Counted from the stretch's first letter, positions 8,746-18,367 are shown. The stretch is DNA of 64,000 nucleotides from Actinomadura hibisca NBRC 15177 (GCF_001552635.1 NZ_BCRO01000012.1:62001-126000), one strand, 5' to 3'. The notes: a model not told the origin generated them from the letters alone. Numbers and translations: made by a program.

Positions 8746-11136
8746 TCAGGAGCTGGTGATCTGGACGTTGTCGAGGGCGCCCTCGACGAGGCTGGCGGTG
8801 CCCGCGTCGGCGACGTCCACCACGATGCGGACCGACTGCCCGGCGTAGGCCGACAGGTTCGCGGTCGCGGTCTGCCAGGCCGCCGCGCGGTTGGTGGCCG
8901 AGGCCGCCTGGTTCACCACGGTGGTGGAACCGTTCGGGCCGACGACCCGCACCCGCAGGTAGTCGGTGGCCGAGGCGTTGTTCAGGTGGCCCAGGTACCA
9001 CGACAGGCTGAGCGACACGGTGCCGCTCGGCAGGGTGATCGCGGGCGACTGGGCGCTGGTGACGCCGCCGTCCACGTCGTTGGCCCCGGCGTCGGCCCCG
9101 GCGCTCGCGCCGGTGACCAGCGTGGTGCCCGCGAGCTGGAGCGCGGTGCCGCTGTAGCTGGTGGCCTGCGCGGTGCCGCGCTCGAACTTCCCGGAGGTGG
9201 CGGTGTCGGTGCCGCCGGGGTTGACCGTCCAGCCCTTGTCGGTGGAGAAGTCGTCGGTGAAGACGGTGCCGCCGGGCCCGCCGCCGCCGACGGTGAGGGT
9301 GTAGGTGGCGGTGCGGTCCACGCTCGCGCCGTCACCGAGGACCGTCAGGGTGTAGGTGCCGTTGGGCGTGCCCGCCGGGACGTTGACGGTCATGGTGGCC
9401 GACTGCCCGGAGGTCACCGTCGCGGGCGAGAACGTGGCGGTCGGGCCGCCGGGCGTGCTCGTCGCCGACAGCGCCACCTGCTGCGCGCTGCCGCCGGTGG
9501 TCTGGGTGCTGACGGTCGCGGTGACCGAGCCGCCCGCCTGCGCGCTGCCCGAGGTCGGGCTGAGCGACAGCGAGAAGTCGTTCTGCTGGGTGCCGCAGGA
9601 CGCCTCGCCGGACTGCGCCGGGACGCTGACGGCGCTCCAGGCCGCCTTGACCGCGTTGCACTCGGTCGCCGAGCCCGGGAACAGCTGCACGGCGGCGTTC
9701 ACCGTCTCCAGCCGGGCGCGGGCGTGGCTCCAGGCGGTGACCTTGCGGTTCAGGCCGCCCATGAAGATCTGCCCGGCCTTCTGGATGCCGATGCCGGTCA
9801 CCGTGGAGCTGTTGCAGGTCGGGCTGGAGGGCTTGCCGCCGCCCGGGTTGGAGCCCTCGGCCAGCAGGTAGAACCAGTGGTTCTGCGGACCGGCCGCCGC
9901 GTGCACCTCGGTGCTCGGGATCGAGGAGGAGTAGCAGTTGGGGTCGCCGACCGCCGACGGGTTGTACATGTTGCGGATCGGGCCCTGGCCGACCAGGTCC
10001 ACTTCCTCGCCGACCAGGTAGTCCGGCGGGTCGTAGGCGGCGGGCTCGTTGATGTAGTGCTCGGTCAGCGCGCCGAAGATGTCGCCGGCCGACTCGTTCA
10101 TGCCGCCCTTCTCGTTGCCGCTGCCGCCGCCGGAGCCGCCGGGCGTGGTCTGGAAGATGGCGTGGCCGTACTCGTGCGCGACCACGTCCACCGAGGTGGC
10201 CTGCCGGGTGTTGGCCTGGTTGTGGCCGAAGTTGGTGTAGCTGCCGTTCCAGTAGGCGTTGACGTCGGCGAGGCCGACGCGGGCGGGGAAGCCGCCGCCG
10301 GAGCCGTTGATGCCGCTGCGCCCGAGCCAGGCGCCCAGCATGTCCCATTCCTTCTGCGCGGCGTACAGCGTGTCCACGCACGCGGTTTCCAGGTTGGTGC
10401 CGCTGCCGTTGCCCCAGGCGCTGTCGGGGCCGGTGTAGGCGCTGCCGTTCTGGCCGCCGCAGCGCAGGCCCGAGCGGTTGGGGTCGGTCATGGAGGTGGG
10501 CTGGGTGCTGATGTCCACGGTGCCGTGGTAGTAGCTCTGGTCGTCGGCGGCCGGGGTCACCTCGTCCCAGGTGCGCGCGACCTCGCCGGACGCGGCGTCC
10601 ACGTAGACGTGCAGCTTGGCGGGCTTCTTCTTGAGGGTGCCGGTGACGATGACCTCGTACACCAGGCGGCCCTTGCCCTCGGCGAGCACGGTGAGCTTGG
10701 GCGCGCTCGCGCCGTCGGCCTTGGTGAGCTCGGCGCGGGCCGTCGCGGTGGCCTTGGCGGCGGGCAGCGACGGCTTGGTGCCGACGTCGAGCTTGCCGGA
10801 CTGGGCGACGCTGGTGCTCAGCACCGCGCCGGTCTTGTTGGTGACCACGACGAAGTCGCCGCCGTAGACGGGCAGGCCGTCGTAGGTGCGCTCGTAGGAC
10901 ACGTACTGGAGGCCGCCGGCGCCCGACACCACGCCGGTGCGGACGACCTTCTCCTCGGCCGCCTTGCGGAAGACGGCGGGCTTGGCGACCACCAGGCGGT
11001 CGGCGGACGCCGCCGCGACGGCCCGGGGGTCGGGGGCGGGGGCGGCGGGGGCGGAGGGTCGGGCGGCGACCGGGGCGGCCGTCGCCAGGACGAGACCGGC
11101 GGCGATCGCCGCGGCCCCGAGGGAGGGGGATCTCAC
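8746..11136 (-). CDS. Secreted M4 (thermolysin-type) metalloprotease with Ig-like and C-terminal domains
   Basis: 796 residues. Order: signal peptide; FTP/PepSY-like propeptide (residues ~40-180); M4 catalytic domain with zinc motif HEYGH (321-325) and the downstream glutamate ligand in NESAGD; a ~95-residue Ig-like bacterial pre-peptidase-type domain (FSLSLSPTSGSAQAGG to TYTLTVGGGG); and a ~165-residue C-terminal domain shared with the adjacent M28 enzyme. GTG start with AGGAG 6 nt upstream. Regulated by promoter/operator unit B. It is expected to be an extracellular protease activated by cleavage of its propeptide. Confidence 0.94.
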   Translation of the reverse strand: MRSPSLGAAAIAAGLVLATAAPVAARPSAPAAPAPDPRAVAAASADRLVVAKPAVFRKAAEEKVVRTGVVSGAGGLQYVSYERTYDGLPVYGGDFVVVTNKTGAVLSTSVAQSGKLDVGTKPSLPAAKATATARAELTKADGASAPKLTVLAEGKGRLVYEVIVTGTLKKKPAKLHVYVDAASGEVARTWDEVTPAADDQSYYHGTVDISTQPTSMTDPNRSGLRCGGQNGSAYTGPDSAWGNGSGTNLETACVDTLYAAQKEWDMLGAWLGRSGINGSGGGFPARVGLADVNAYWNGSYTNFGHNQANTRQATSVDVVAHEYGHAIFQTTPGGSGGGSGNEKGGMNESAGDIFGALTEHYINEPAAYDPPDYLVGEEVDLVGQGPIRNMYNPSAVGDPNCYSSSIPSTEVHAAAGPQNHWFYLLAEGSNPGGGKPSSPTCNSSTVTGIGIQKAGQIFMGGLNRKVTAWSHARARLETVNAAVQLFPGSATECNAVKAAWSAVSVPAQSGEASCGTQQNDFSLSLSPTSGSAQAGGSVTATVSTQTTGGSAQQVALSATSTPGGPTATFSPATVTSGQSATMTVNVPAGTPNGTYTLTVLGDGASVDRTATYTLTVGGGGPGGTVFTDDFSTDKGWTVNPGGTDTATSGKFERGTAQATSYSGTALQLAGTTLVTGASAGADAGANDVDGGVTSAQSPAITLPSGTVSLSLSWYLGHLNNASATDYLRVRVVGPNGSTTVVNQAASATNRAAAWQTATANLSAYAGQSVRIVVDVADAGTASLVEGALDNVQITSS

Positions 11137-11172
11137 AGGGGTCTCCTGCTGCGTTCCGGGAGGGACAGGGGG

Positions 11173-11250
11173 TCATCCGGATGAGCTGTGCAGAAGTAGA
11201 CCCCGGTGGGGGGTTGTTGGCAATAAATCCGCTTAGTACTGGATTTTCAA
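11173..11250 (-). promoter_or_regulatory. Promoter/operator unit B, upstream of the M4 protease gene
   Basis: On the minus strand: TTGAAA (11245-11250), a 17-nt spacer, TTTATT (11222-11227), 37 nt, then the palindrome TCATCCGGATGA (11173-11184), 37 nt before the GTG start. AATCC-N10-GGATT overlaps the spacer. It matches unit A in sequence and geometry, including the CAGGRG/CCCCTGTGA leader around the start codon. Confidence 0.62.
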
Positions 11251-11341
11251 TGCCTGTCCAATGCGGGGTGAACGGCGGGCCCGGCCGGGGTGAACACCCG
11301 GGCGGGCCCGCCGCCGACGTGCGGGACGCGCAGGGCGCGCG

Positions 11342-12370
11342 TCAGGGCGCGATGCGCGCGCAGAGCCAGGCCAGCGCGAGCGGGTACCGGTAGTCGATGC
11401 CGCCGTGCGCGGCGTCGAACAGCTCGAAGTGGATCACGTCCTCGCCGACGCCGTTGTCCAGGAGCGCGCGCCGGAACGCCTCCGCGCCGACGTCGAGGGA
11501 CCACTCGTCGCGCGTCCCGGCGTCGATCCAGATCGCCCGCTGCGACCGCAGCGCCTCGGCGTACCGGGACGCCATCCGCACGGGGTCCACTGCCAGCCAG
11601 CGTTCCCACACCTCCGGGCGCATGACGCCGGTGACGGTGTCGAACGGCAGCTCGGGCGTGCCGTCCTGGCGGGCCGAGTAGCAGGCCGCCATCGCGTAGA
11701 TCTCCAGCATCTTCTCGTCGCCCGGTTTGGTGAACGACACCCGCGAGCGGAAGTCGTCCCACCAGCGCGCCGGGTCGCCCTCGTAGTCGCGCAGGATGCG
11801 GACGACGCCGGGGAAGTCGCCCTGGTAGGCGTACTCGAACAGGGCGTCCCCGGCGTGCGTGGCGAACGCGCCGAACAGGTCGGGCCGCAACATCGGCGTG
11901 ATCATCGCGCCGTAGCCGCCGCTGGACTTGCCGCTGATGGCGCGGTGCTCGGGCGCGTCCAGCGTCCGGTAGCGCGCGTCCACCCACGGCACGACCTCGT
12001 CGCACAGGTAGGAGTGGTAGCGGCCGGTGCCGGGGGAGTCCACGAACTGGCTGCCGCCGTAGGAGGTCCAGGTGTCGGGGAACACCAGGAGGGCGGGCGG
12101 GGCCTCGCCGCGCGCGAACACGGCGTCGGCGGTCTCGGGGAACGGCTGCCGGAAGGGCGCGCGGTTGCGCCACATGGCGGTGTGGCCGGTGAAGCCCTGG
12201 ATGACGTACACCACCGGGTAGCGGCGGTCGGGGTCGTCGTCGTAGCCCGGCGGGACGTACACCGTCAGCGGCCGGTCGGCCGGGTCCTTGAGCGGGTTGT
12301 CGCGCAGCAGGGCGCTGCTGATGACGTGCTCGTCGAGCCGTCCGGCGAGGTCGGCGGACCAGGGCAGCAT
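11342..12370 (-). CDS. Esterase D-like alpha/beta hydrolase
   Basis: 342 residues, no signal peptide. It has the esterase family fold signature: YPVVYVIQGFTGH, the nucleophile elbow GKSSGGYGAM, and a late AHGG histidine region (FDAAHGGIDYRYP). The ATG at 12368-12370 is preceded by AAGGAG at 7 nt, which decides the start. Substrates in this family are esters such as S-formylglutathione, mycolyl or siderophore esters; the sequence does not tell which. It faces the formate dehydrogenase operon, but no functional link is visible. Confidence 0.82.
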   Translation of the reverse strand: MLPWSADLAGRLDEHVISSALLRDNPLKDPADRPLTVYVPPGYDDDPDRRYPVVYVIQGFTGHTAMWRNRAPFRQPFPETADAVFARGEAPPALLVFPDTWTSYGGSQFVDSPGTGRYHSYLCDEVVPWVDARYRTLDAPEHRAISGKSSGGYGAMITPMLRPDLFGAFATHAGDALFEYAYQGDFPGVVRILRDYEGDPARWWDDFRSRVSFTKPGDEKMLEIYAMAACYSARQDGTPELPFDTVTGVMRPEVWERWLAVDPVRMASRYAEALRSQRAIWIDAGTRDEWSLDVGAEAFRRALLDNGVGEDVIHFELFDAAHGGIDYRYPLALAWLCARIAP

Positions 12371-12572
12371 GGCGGACTCCTTCGTTCGCGGCCGGATTCC
12401 GACGTTATCCGCCGGGACCGTCACGTTTCGCGCCAGGACCGTCCGGGAGGCGGGCTTCCCCGCCGGCTGTTGAAATCTGGGCAAACCCCCGCGTGGTCGG
12501 CGGGGGCCGCGGTTGGTCGCCCTCGCGGCGGGGTAAGCGCCGGGTGTTGCGCTACTTGGCTGGGGGTGGCTC
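12371..12572. promoter_or_regulatory. Divergent intergenic region, esterase and formate dehydrogenase
   Basis: About 200 bp between two outward-facing genes, so it must contain both promoters. No repeat or palindrome strong enough to name was seen. Confidence 0.4.
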
Positions 12573-15500
12573 GTGGGGCTGCGCACGTGGATCGACGGTT
12601 GGCCCGTGTACAAGCAGGTCACCGGGCAGGACAAGCTGGGACGCGGTGCTGCGGCCAAGTCCGGCCACACGGCCGAGCGGCAGTCGAAGATCCAGACCGC
12701 CGACCGGGTGGTGAAATCGGTCTGCCCCTACTGCGCGGTGGGTTGCGGCCAGAAGGTCTACGTCAAGGACGAGCGGGTCGTCCAGATCGAAGGCGACCCC
12801 GACTCGCCCGTCAGCCGGGGGCGGTTGTGCCCCAAGGGCTCGGCGACCCTCCAGCTCACCACCGGGGACGCGCGCCGTAACAAGGTCCTCTACCGCCGCC
12901 CGCACGCCGCGGACTGGGAGGAGCTGGACCTCGACACCGCCATGCGGATGGTGGTGGACCGCGTCCTGGACACCCGCGCCGGGAACTGGCAGGACACCGA
13001 CGACGAGGGCGCCCGCGTCAACCGCACCCTCGGCATCGCCAGCCTGGGCGGCGCGACGCTGGACAACGAGGAGAACTACCTCATCAAGAAGTTGTTCACC
13101 GCGCTCGGCGTCGTCCAGGTGGAGAACCAGGCGCGGGTCTGCCACAGCGCGACGGTGGCGGGGCTCGGCACCTCGTTCGGGCGCGGCGGCTCGACGATGT
13201 TCCTCCAGGACCTCCAGAACTCCGACTGCATCGTCGTGCAGGGCTCCAACTTCGCCGAGGCGCACCCGGTCGGCTTCCAGTGGGTGATGGAGGCCAAGGC
13301 GCGCGGCGCGACGATCATCCACGTGGACCCGCGCTTCACCCGCACCAGCGCGGTCGCCGACGTGCACGTGCCGATCCGCGCGGGCTCCGACATCGTGTTC
13401 CTCGGCGCGATCATCAACCACGTGTTGCGCACCGGGGCCTACTTCCACGACTACGTGGTGTCCTACACCAACGCCGCCACCCTCGTGTCGGAGGAGTTCC
13501 GCGACACCGAGGACCTGGACGGGCTGTTCTCCGGCCTGGACGCGGAGTCCCGCAGCTACGACTCCGACAGCTGGCAGTACGAGGGCCAGCACATCGTGGC
13601 GGCGTCCGGCGAGCGCGACTCCGACTACGGCAAGGGCCGGTCCGACGAGGACCAGCCCTCGGTCGCCGAGGCCGGGCGCAGCGAGAGCCACGGCGCGGGC
13701 GGCGCGCCCCTGGACGAGGACGAGCCGCGCACCGACCCCACGCTGGAGCACCCGCGCACGGTGTTCCAGATCCTCAAGCGCCACTACGCCCGCTACACGC
13801 CCGAGATGGTGGAGCAGGTGTGCGGGGTGCCGCCCGAGCTGTTCGCGAAGGTGTGCGACGCGCTGGTCAGCAACTCCGGCCGCGACCGCACCAGCGCGTT
13901 CGCCTACGCGGTGGGCTGGACGCAGCACACCGTCGGGTCGCAGTACATCCGCGCCGCGAGCATCCTGCAACTGCTGCTGGGCAACGTCGGCCGTCCCGGC
14001 GGCGGCATCCAGTCGTTGCGCGGGCACGCCAGCATCCAGGGCTCCAGCGACATCCCGACGCTGTTCGACCTGCTGCCCGGCTACATCCCGATGCCGCACG
14101 CGCACCTGCACGAGGACCTGGACTCGTTCGTCGCCGGGGACGCCGCCAAGAAGGGCTACTGGGGCAACATGCGCTCCTACGTGGTCTCGCTGCTGAAGGC
14201 GTGGTGGGGCGACGCCGCGACCGCCGACAACCAGTTCTGCTTCGACCACCTGCCCCGGCTCACCGGCAGCCACAGCACCTACGACACCGTGCTCGCGCAG
14301 ATGGACGGCGTCTGCAAGGGCTACTTCCTGATGGGCGAGAACCCGGCGGTCGGGTCGGCCAACGCGAAGATGCAGCGGCTCGGCATGGCCAACCTGGACT
14401 GGCTGGTCGTGCGGGACTTCTCGCTGATCGAGAGCGCCACGTGGTGGAAGGACGGCCCGGAGATCCAGAGCGGCGAGCTGCGCACCGCCGACATCGGCAC
14501 CGAGGTCTTCTTCTTCCCCGCCGCCGCGCACACCGAGAAGGCGGGCAGCTTCACCAACACCAACCGCATGCTCCAGTGGCACCACACCGCCGTCGAGCCG
14601 TCCGGCGAGGCGCGCAGCGACCTGTGGTTCATGTACCACCTCGGCCGGATCATCCGGGAGCGGCTGGCGGACTCGACGGCGGCGCGCGACCGGCCCGTCC
14701 AGGAGCTGACCTGGAACTACTCGACGCACGGGCCGCTGGACGAGCCGTACGCCGAGGAGGTGCTCGCCGAGATCAACGGGCACGGGCCGGACGGCGCGCC
14801 GCTGTCGTCCTACGAGCAGCTCAAGGACGACGGCTCCACCACCTGCGGCTGCTGGATCTACTGCGGCTCCTACGCCGACGGCGTCAACCAGACCGCCCGC
14901 CGCAAGCCCGGCGACGAGCAGGACTGGATCGCCGCCGAATGGGGCTGGGCGTGGCCCGCCAACCGCCGCATCCTCTACAACCGCGCGTCGGCCGATCCGG
15001 ACGGCAAACCGTGGAGCGAGCGCAAGGCCCTGGTGTGGTGGGACGAGGCCGAACGCAAGTGGGTCGGGCACGACGTCCCCGACTTCAAGGCCGACAAGGA
15101 ACCGTCCTACGAGCCGCCGGAGGACGCGCAGGGACCGGCGGCGCTGTCGGGCACCGATCCGTTCATCCTCCAGGCCGACGGCAAGGGCTGGCTGTTCGCG
15201 CCCGCCGGGCTCGTGGACGGGCCGCTGCCCACGCACTACGAGCCGCAGGACTCCCCGTTCGAGAACCCGCTGTACGGGCACGACCGCAACCCCGTCCGGC
15301 AGGTGTTCGCGCGCAAGCACAACCGGTACCACCCCACCGGCTCGGAGGTGTTCCCGTACGTCGTCACCACCTACCGGCTCACCGAGCACTTCACGGCGGG
15401 CGGGATGACGCGCTGGTCGCCCTACCTGGCGGAGCTGCAACCGGAGTTCTTCTGCGAGATCTCCCCGGAGCTGGCCGCCGAACGGGAGCTGGAGCACGGC

Positions 15501-15827
15501 GGCTGGGCGACGATCGTCACCGCGCGCAACGCGATCGAGGCGCGCGTCATGGTGACCGAGCGGATGGCGCCGCTGCGCGTGCAGGGCCGGACCGTCCACC
15601 AGATCGGCCTGCCCTACCACTGGGGCCCCAACGGCTACACCACCGGCGACGCCGCCAACGAGCTGTCGGCCATCAGCCTCGACCCCAACGTGCACATCCA
15701 GGAGGTCAAGGCGCTGACCGCCGACATCCGCCCCGGCCGCCGCCCGCGCGGCCCGGCCCTTCCCGACCTGGTCCGCGACTACCAGCGCCGGGCCGGAATA
15801 GACCAGCACACCGGCATGGAGGTATGA
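12573..15827 (+). CDS. Formate dehydrogenase catalytic (alpha) subunit, cysteine type
   Basis: 1084 residues. The N-terminal [4Fe-4S] motif CPYCAVGCGQ..GRLCPKG is followed by a molybdopterin bis-guanine dinucleotide domain. The metal ligand is Cys190 (NQARVCHSATV); in E. coli FdnG the same position is selenocysteine. The C-terminal molydopterin-dinucleotide binding domain contains HYEPQDSPFENPL and LPYHWGPNGYTTGDAAN. No Tat signal is visible at the N-terminus, so the enzyme may be cytoplasm-facing, unlike FdnG. GTG start with GGGGGTGG just upstream. First gene of a three-gene operon with 4Fe-4S and NrfD-like subunits; it should oxidise formate and feed the quinone pool. Confidence 0.93.
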   Translation: MGLRTWIDGWPVYKQVTGQDKLGRGAAAKSGHTAERQSKIQTADRVVKSVCPYCAVGCGQKVYVKDERVVQIEGDPDSPVSRGRLCPKGSATLQLTTGDARRNKVLYRRPHAADWEELDLDTAMRMVVDRVLDTRAGNWQDTDDEGARVNRTLGIASLGGATLDNEENYLIKKLFTALGVVQVENQARVCHSATVAGLGTSFGRGGSTMFLQDLQNSDCIVVQGSNFAEAHPVGFQWVMEAKARGATIIHVDPRFTRTSAVADVHVPIRAGSDIVFLGAIINHVLRTGAYFHDYVVSYTNAATLVSEEFRDTEDLDGLFSGLDAESRSYDSDSWQYEGQHIVAASGERDSDYGKGRSDEDQPSVAEAGRSESHGAGGAPLDEDEPRTDPTLEHPRTVFQILKRHYARYTPEMVEQVCGVPPELFAKVCDALVSNSGRDRTSAFAYAVGWTQHTVGSQYIRAASILQLLLGNVGRPGGGIQSLRGHASIQGSSDIPTLFDLLPGYIPMPHAHLHEDLDSFVAGDAAKKGYWGNMRSYVVSLLKAWWGDAATADNQFCFDHLPRLTGSHSTYDTVLAQMDGVCKGYFLMGENPAVGSANAKMQRLGMANLDWLVVRDFSLIESATWWKDGPEIQSGELRTADIGTEVFFFPAAAHTEKAGSFTNTNRMLQWHHTAVEPSGEARSDLWFMYHLGRIIRERLADSTAARDRPVQELTWNYSTHGPLDEPYAEEVLAEINGHGPDGAPLSSYEQLKDDGSTTCGCWIYCGSYADGVNQTARRKPGDEQDWIAAEWGWAWPANRRILYNRASADPDGKPWSERKALVWWDEAERKWVGHDVPDFKADKEPSYEPPEDAQGPAALSGTDPFILQADGKGWLFAPAGLVDGPLPTHYEPQDSPFENPLYGHDRNPVRQVFARKHNRYHPTGSEVFPYVVTTYRLTEHFTAGGMTRWSPYLAELQPEFFCEISPELAAERELEHGGWATIVTARNAIEARVMVTERMAPLRVQGRTVHQIGLPYHWGPNGYTTGDAANELSAISLDPNVHIQEVKALTADIRPGRRPRGPALPDLVRDYQRRAGIDQHTGMEV

Positions 15828-15829
15828 CG

Positions 15830-16738
15830 ATGGGCCGCATCTCCGGTCCGCTGCACGACGTCGCGGGCGACGCCGGTTACGAGAACCACCCGCAGCGCAT
15901 GGGGTTCTTCACCGACACCTCGGTCTGCATCGGCTGCAAGGCGTGCGAGGTCGCGTGCAAGGAGTGGAACGCGATCCCCGAGGACGGCCTGACGTTCACG
16001 GGCATGTCCTACGACAACACCCAGGGGCTGAGCGCCGACACCTGGCGGCACGTGGCGTTCATCGAGCAGCGCAAGCCGCTCGGTATGCAGGACCCCGGCA
16101 TGGACTACGGCGACGTGGACTACAGCGGCGTCGACGTTCTGGGCCTGGCAAGCGAAAACGACGCGCGGGGCGACTTCCGCTGGCTGATGGCGTCGGACGT
16201 GTGCAAGCACTGCACGCACGCCGCGTGCCTGGACGTGTGCCCTACCGGCGCGCTGTTCCGCACCGAGTACGGGACCGTCGTCGTGCAGTCCGACATCTGC
16301 AACGGTTGCGGCTACTGCGTGCCCGCCTGCCCCTACGGCGTCATCGACCAGCGCAAGGACGACGGCCGGGTCTGGAAGTGCACGATGTGCTACGACCGGA
16401 TCTCCGACAACCTGGAACCGGCCTGCGCCAAGGCGTGCCCCACCGATTCCATCCAGTACGGCCCGCTGGACGAGCTGCGCGAACGCGCGGCCGCGCGCGT
16501 GGACCAGCTCCAGGAAGCGGGCGTGCACGACGCGCGCCTCTACGGCGACGACCCGGACGACGGCGTCGGCGGTAACGGCGCGTTCTTCCTGCTGCTCGAC
16601 GAGCCGGAAGCCTACGGCCTCCCTCCGGCACCGGTCGTCACCACAAAGGACCTGCCGTCCATGTGGAAGCACGCCGGTGCGGCGGCCGCGACCCTGATCG
16701 GCGGGATGGCCGCCGTCTACGCGTGGAGCAGGCGATGA
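15830..16738 (+). CDS. Formate dehydrogenase iron-sulfur (beta) subunit
   Basis: 302 residues. Four [4Fe-4S] motifs are visible in order: CIGCKACEVAC, CKHCTHAACLDVC, CNGCGYCVPAC, and CTMCYDR with CAKAC. A single C-terminal membrane helix (ATLIGGMAAVYAW) would anchor it. Two ATGs overlap the end of the alpha gene (15824 and 15830); GGAGGT at 15818-15823 is ideally spaced only for 15830. It passes electrons from the alpha subunit to the membrane subunit. Confidence 0.93.
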   Translation: MGRISGPLHDVAGDAGYENHPQRMGFFTDTSVCIGCKACEVACKEWNAIPEDGLTFTGMSYDNTQGLSADTWRHVAFIEQRKPLGMQDPGMDYGDVDYSGVDVLGLASENDARGDFRWLMASDVCKHCTHAACLDVCPTGALFRTEYGTVVVQSDICNGCGYCVPACPYGVIDQRKDDGRVWKCTMCYDRISDNLEPACAKACPTDSIQYGPLDELRERAAARVDQLQEAGVHDARLYGDDPDDGVGGNGAFFLLLDEPEAYGLPPAPVVTTKDLPSMWKHAGAAAATLIGGMAAVYAWSRR

Positions 16739-17703
16739 ACGAGACCGAGGTGACTCCTGGGGGCGAGCGCGACCAGCGTCCCGGCCGGGAGGCGGTGCCG
16801 GGGGCCAAGGGCGGCCGCGAGCGCCTGATGGTGCCCAAGGCGACGCCCGACTCCTACTACGGCCGCCCCATCATCAAGCAGCCCACCTGGCGGGCCCTGA
16901 ACATCGCGGGCTACCTGTTCCTGGGCGGCCTGGCGGGCGGCTCGTCGGTGCTCGCGCTGGTGTCGGAGCTGACCGGCCGCCACGCCATGGCCCGCGCGGG
17001 CAAGATCGGCGCGCTGGCCGCCATCGGGGTGTCCACCGGCGCGCTGATCGAGGACCTGGGCCGCCCCGAGCGCTTCGTCAACATGTTGCGCGTGTTCAAG
17101 CCGACCTCGCCGATGAGCATGGGCTCGTGGATCCTGCTGGCCTACGGCCCCGCCGCCGGGGTCGCGGCCGTCACCGACGTGACGGGCCTGTTCCCGCGCG
17201 TCGGCCGCGCCGCCACCGGCTGGGCCGCGCTCACCGGGCCCGCCGTCGTGTCCTACACGGCCGTGCTGATCTCCGACACCGCCGTGCCCGCCTGGCACGG
17301 CGCGTACCGGCAGATGCCGTTCGTGTTCGCCGGATCGGCCGCCGCGTCCGCCGCCGGGCTGATGCTGGTGGCCGCGCCCAGGAACCAGACCTCGCCCGCG
17401 CGCGGCGCGGCCGTCCTGGGCGCGACCCTGGACCTGACCGCCACCGCGCTCATGCAGCGCGCTCTGGGCGACGTGGCCGAGACGCAGCGAAAAGGCCGCG
17501 CGGGCACGCTGATGCTCGCCGCCAAGGTCCTGACCGCCGCCGGAGCCGTCGGCGCGACGCTCACGCGCCGGTCGCGCGCGGGCTCGGCGCTGTCGGGCCT
17601 GGCGCTGCTGGCCGGGGCGGCGTGCACGCGCTTCGGCGTCTTCGAGGCGGGGAAGGCCAGCGCCGCCGACCCGCGCTACACGGTCATGACTCAGCGCCGC
17701 TGA
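16735..17703 (+). CDS. NrfD/PsrC-like membrane subunit of formate dehydrogenase
   Basis: 322 residues. A charged N-terminus and the PDSYYGRPIIKQPTWR segment precede about eight to nine hydrophobic helices (first: ALNIAGYLFLGGLAGGSS), with the DLGRPERF motif typical of NrfD. It takes the place of the cytochrome b gamma subunit and should pass electrons to menaquinone. The ATG overlaps the beta stop by 4 nt. Its last 20 bp overlap the convergent DUF4240 gene. Confidence 0.9.
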   Translation: MNETEVTPGGERDQRPGREAVPGAKGGRERLMVPKATPDSYYGRPIIKQPTWRALNIAGYLFLGGLAGGSSVLALVSELTGRHAMARAGKIGALAAIGVSTGALIEDLGRPERFVNMLRVFKPTSPMSMGSWILLAYGPAAGVAAVTDVTGLFPRVGRAATGWAALTGPAVVSYTAVLISDTAVPAWHGAYRQMPFVFAGSAAASAAGLMLVAAPRNQTSPARGAAVLGATLDLTATALMQRALGDVAETQRKGRAGTLMLAAKVLTAAGAVGATLTRRSRAGSALSGLALLAGAACTRFGVFEAGKASAADPRYTVMTQRR

Positions 17704-18283
17704 ACAGCGCCGCCAGCCGGGGGAGGCGGCGGAGCGTCTCGGCCTCGTCCTCGACGTCCCAGTCGTCTCCCTCCGGGCGCGCGGGCCGCGCCGTCCGCTT
17801 GAGCGCGGCCTCCATGGCCGCGTCGAACGTGCCGGCCTCGCCGCGCGCCCGCCGGTAGGCGTCGCGCGCCGCGTACGAGAAGCCCTCGCAGCCGAGCCAG
17901 CCCCGGCCCTCGATACCCATCCGCCGCACCACGGGCAGGTCGGCCAGCGAGTCGGGGTCGGCGACGGCCCGCTCGAACGCCGCGCGTCCCTGCAACATCA
18001 GCCCGGCGCGGAAGTCCATGAAGCCGTCGTCGCCGCAACCGCCCTCGATGAGGTAGGCCGCGTTCCACAACGGCCGCCGGTAGGCCGAGTCGGTGATCGC
18101 GACGTACCGGACGTCGAACGCGACGATGTCCTCGGGCGACAGCCGCGCCAGCCGCTCGGTCACCGCCTCCACCAGCGGATCGTCGGCCGCGTCCCGGTCG
18201 TCGGCCGCGTCCCGGTCGTCGGCCCGTGCGCCGACCGCCGCCCGCGCGTCGTGGACGATCCCCCACCAGCGCTCGCCGTCCAT
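17684..18283 (-). CDS. DUF4240 domain protein
   Basis: 199 residues from ATG 18281-18283 (MDGERWWGIVHDA). The DUF4240 core LSPEDIVAFDVRYVAITDSAYRRPLWNAAYLIEGGCGDDGFMDFRAGL is clear, and the length is typical. Function unknown. An 18-bp tandem repeat within the gene gives a DDRDAA duplication in a linker at residues ~15-30. Upstream in-frame starts add only low-complexity residues. Its 3' end overlaps the formate dehydrogenase operon tail-to-tail. Confidence 0.8.
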   Translation of the reverse strand: MDGERWWGIVHDARAAVGARADDRDAADDRDAADDPLVEAVTERLARLSPEDIVAFDVRYVAITDSAYRRPLWNAAYLIEGGCGDDGFMDFRAGLMLQGRAAFERAVADPDSLADLPVVRRMGIEGRGWLGCEGFSYAARDAYRRARGEAGTFDAAMEAALKRTARPARPEGDDWDVEDEAETLRRLPRLAALFSGAES

Positions 18284-18345
18284 GCCCTCGCCCGTGCCTT
18301 CGCCCAAGCCCATGCCCGCATGATGGCAGCCGCCTCCGACAGTCC

Positions 18346-18367
18346 GGGGTGTACCCAGGTACACCCC
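18346..18367. promoter_or_regulatory. 10-bp inverted repeat operator candidate
   Basis: Arms GGGGTGTACC and GGTACACCCC separated by CA, located between the divergent DUF4240 and serine hydrolase genes (63 bp and 80 bp from their starts). A perfect dyad in a divergent promoter region is a good operator candidate. Confidence 0.55.

Noticed and set aside
13140-13142. Selenocysteine codon in formate dehydrogenase
   Set aside because: The codon is TGC (Cys), not TGA, and no in-frame stop is present.
12552-15809. Long antisense frame opposite the formate dehydrogenase alpha gene
   Set aside because: Third-position G+C shadow; low-complexity protein and no start signal, while the plus-strand protein has full cluster and cofactor motifs.
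18183-18224. 18-bp tandem repeat as a regulatory element
   Set aside because: It lies inside the DUF4240 gene and keeps the frame (DDRDAA duplication).
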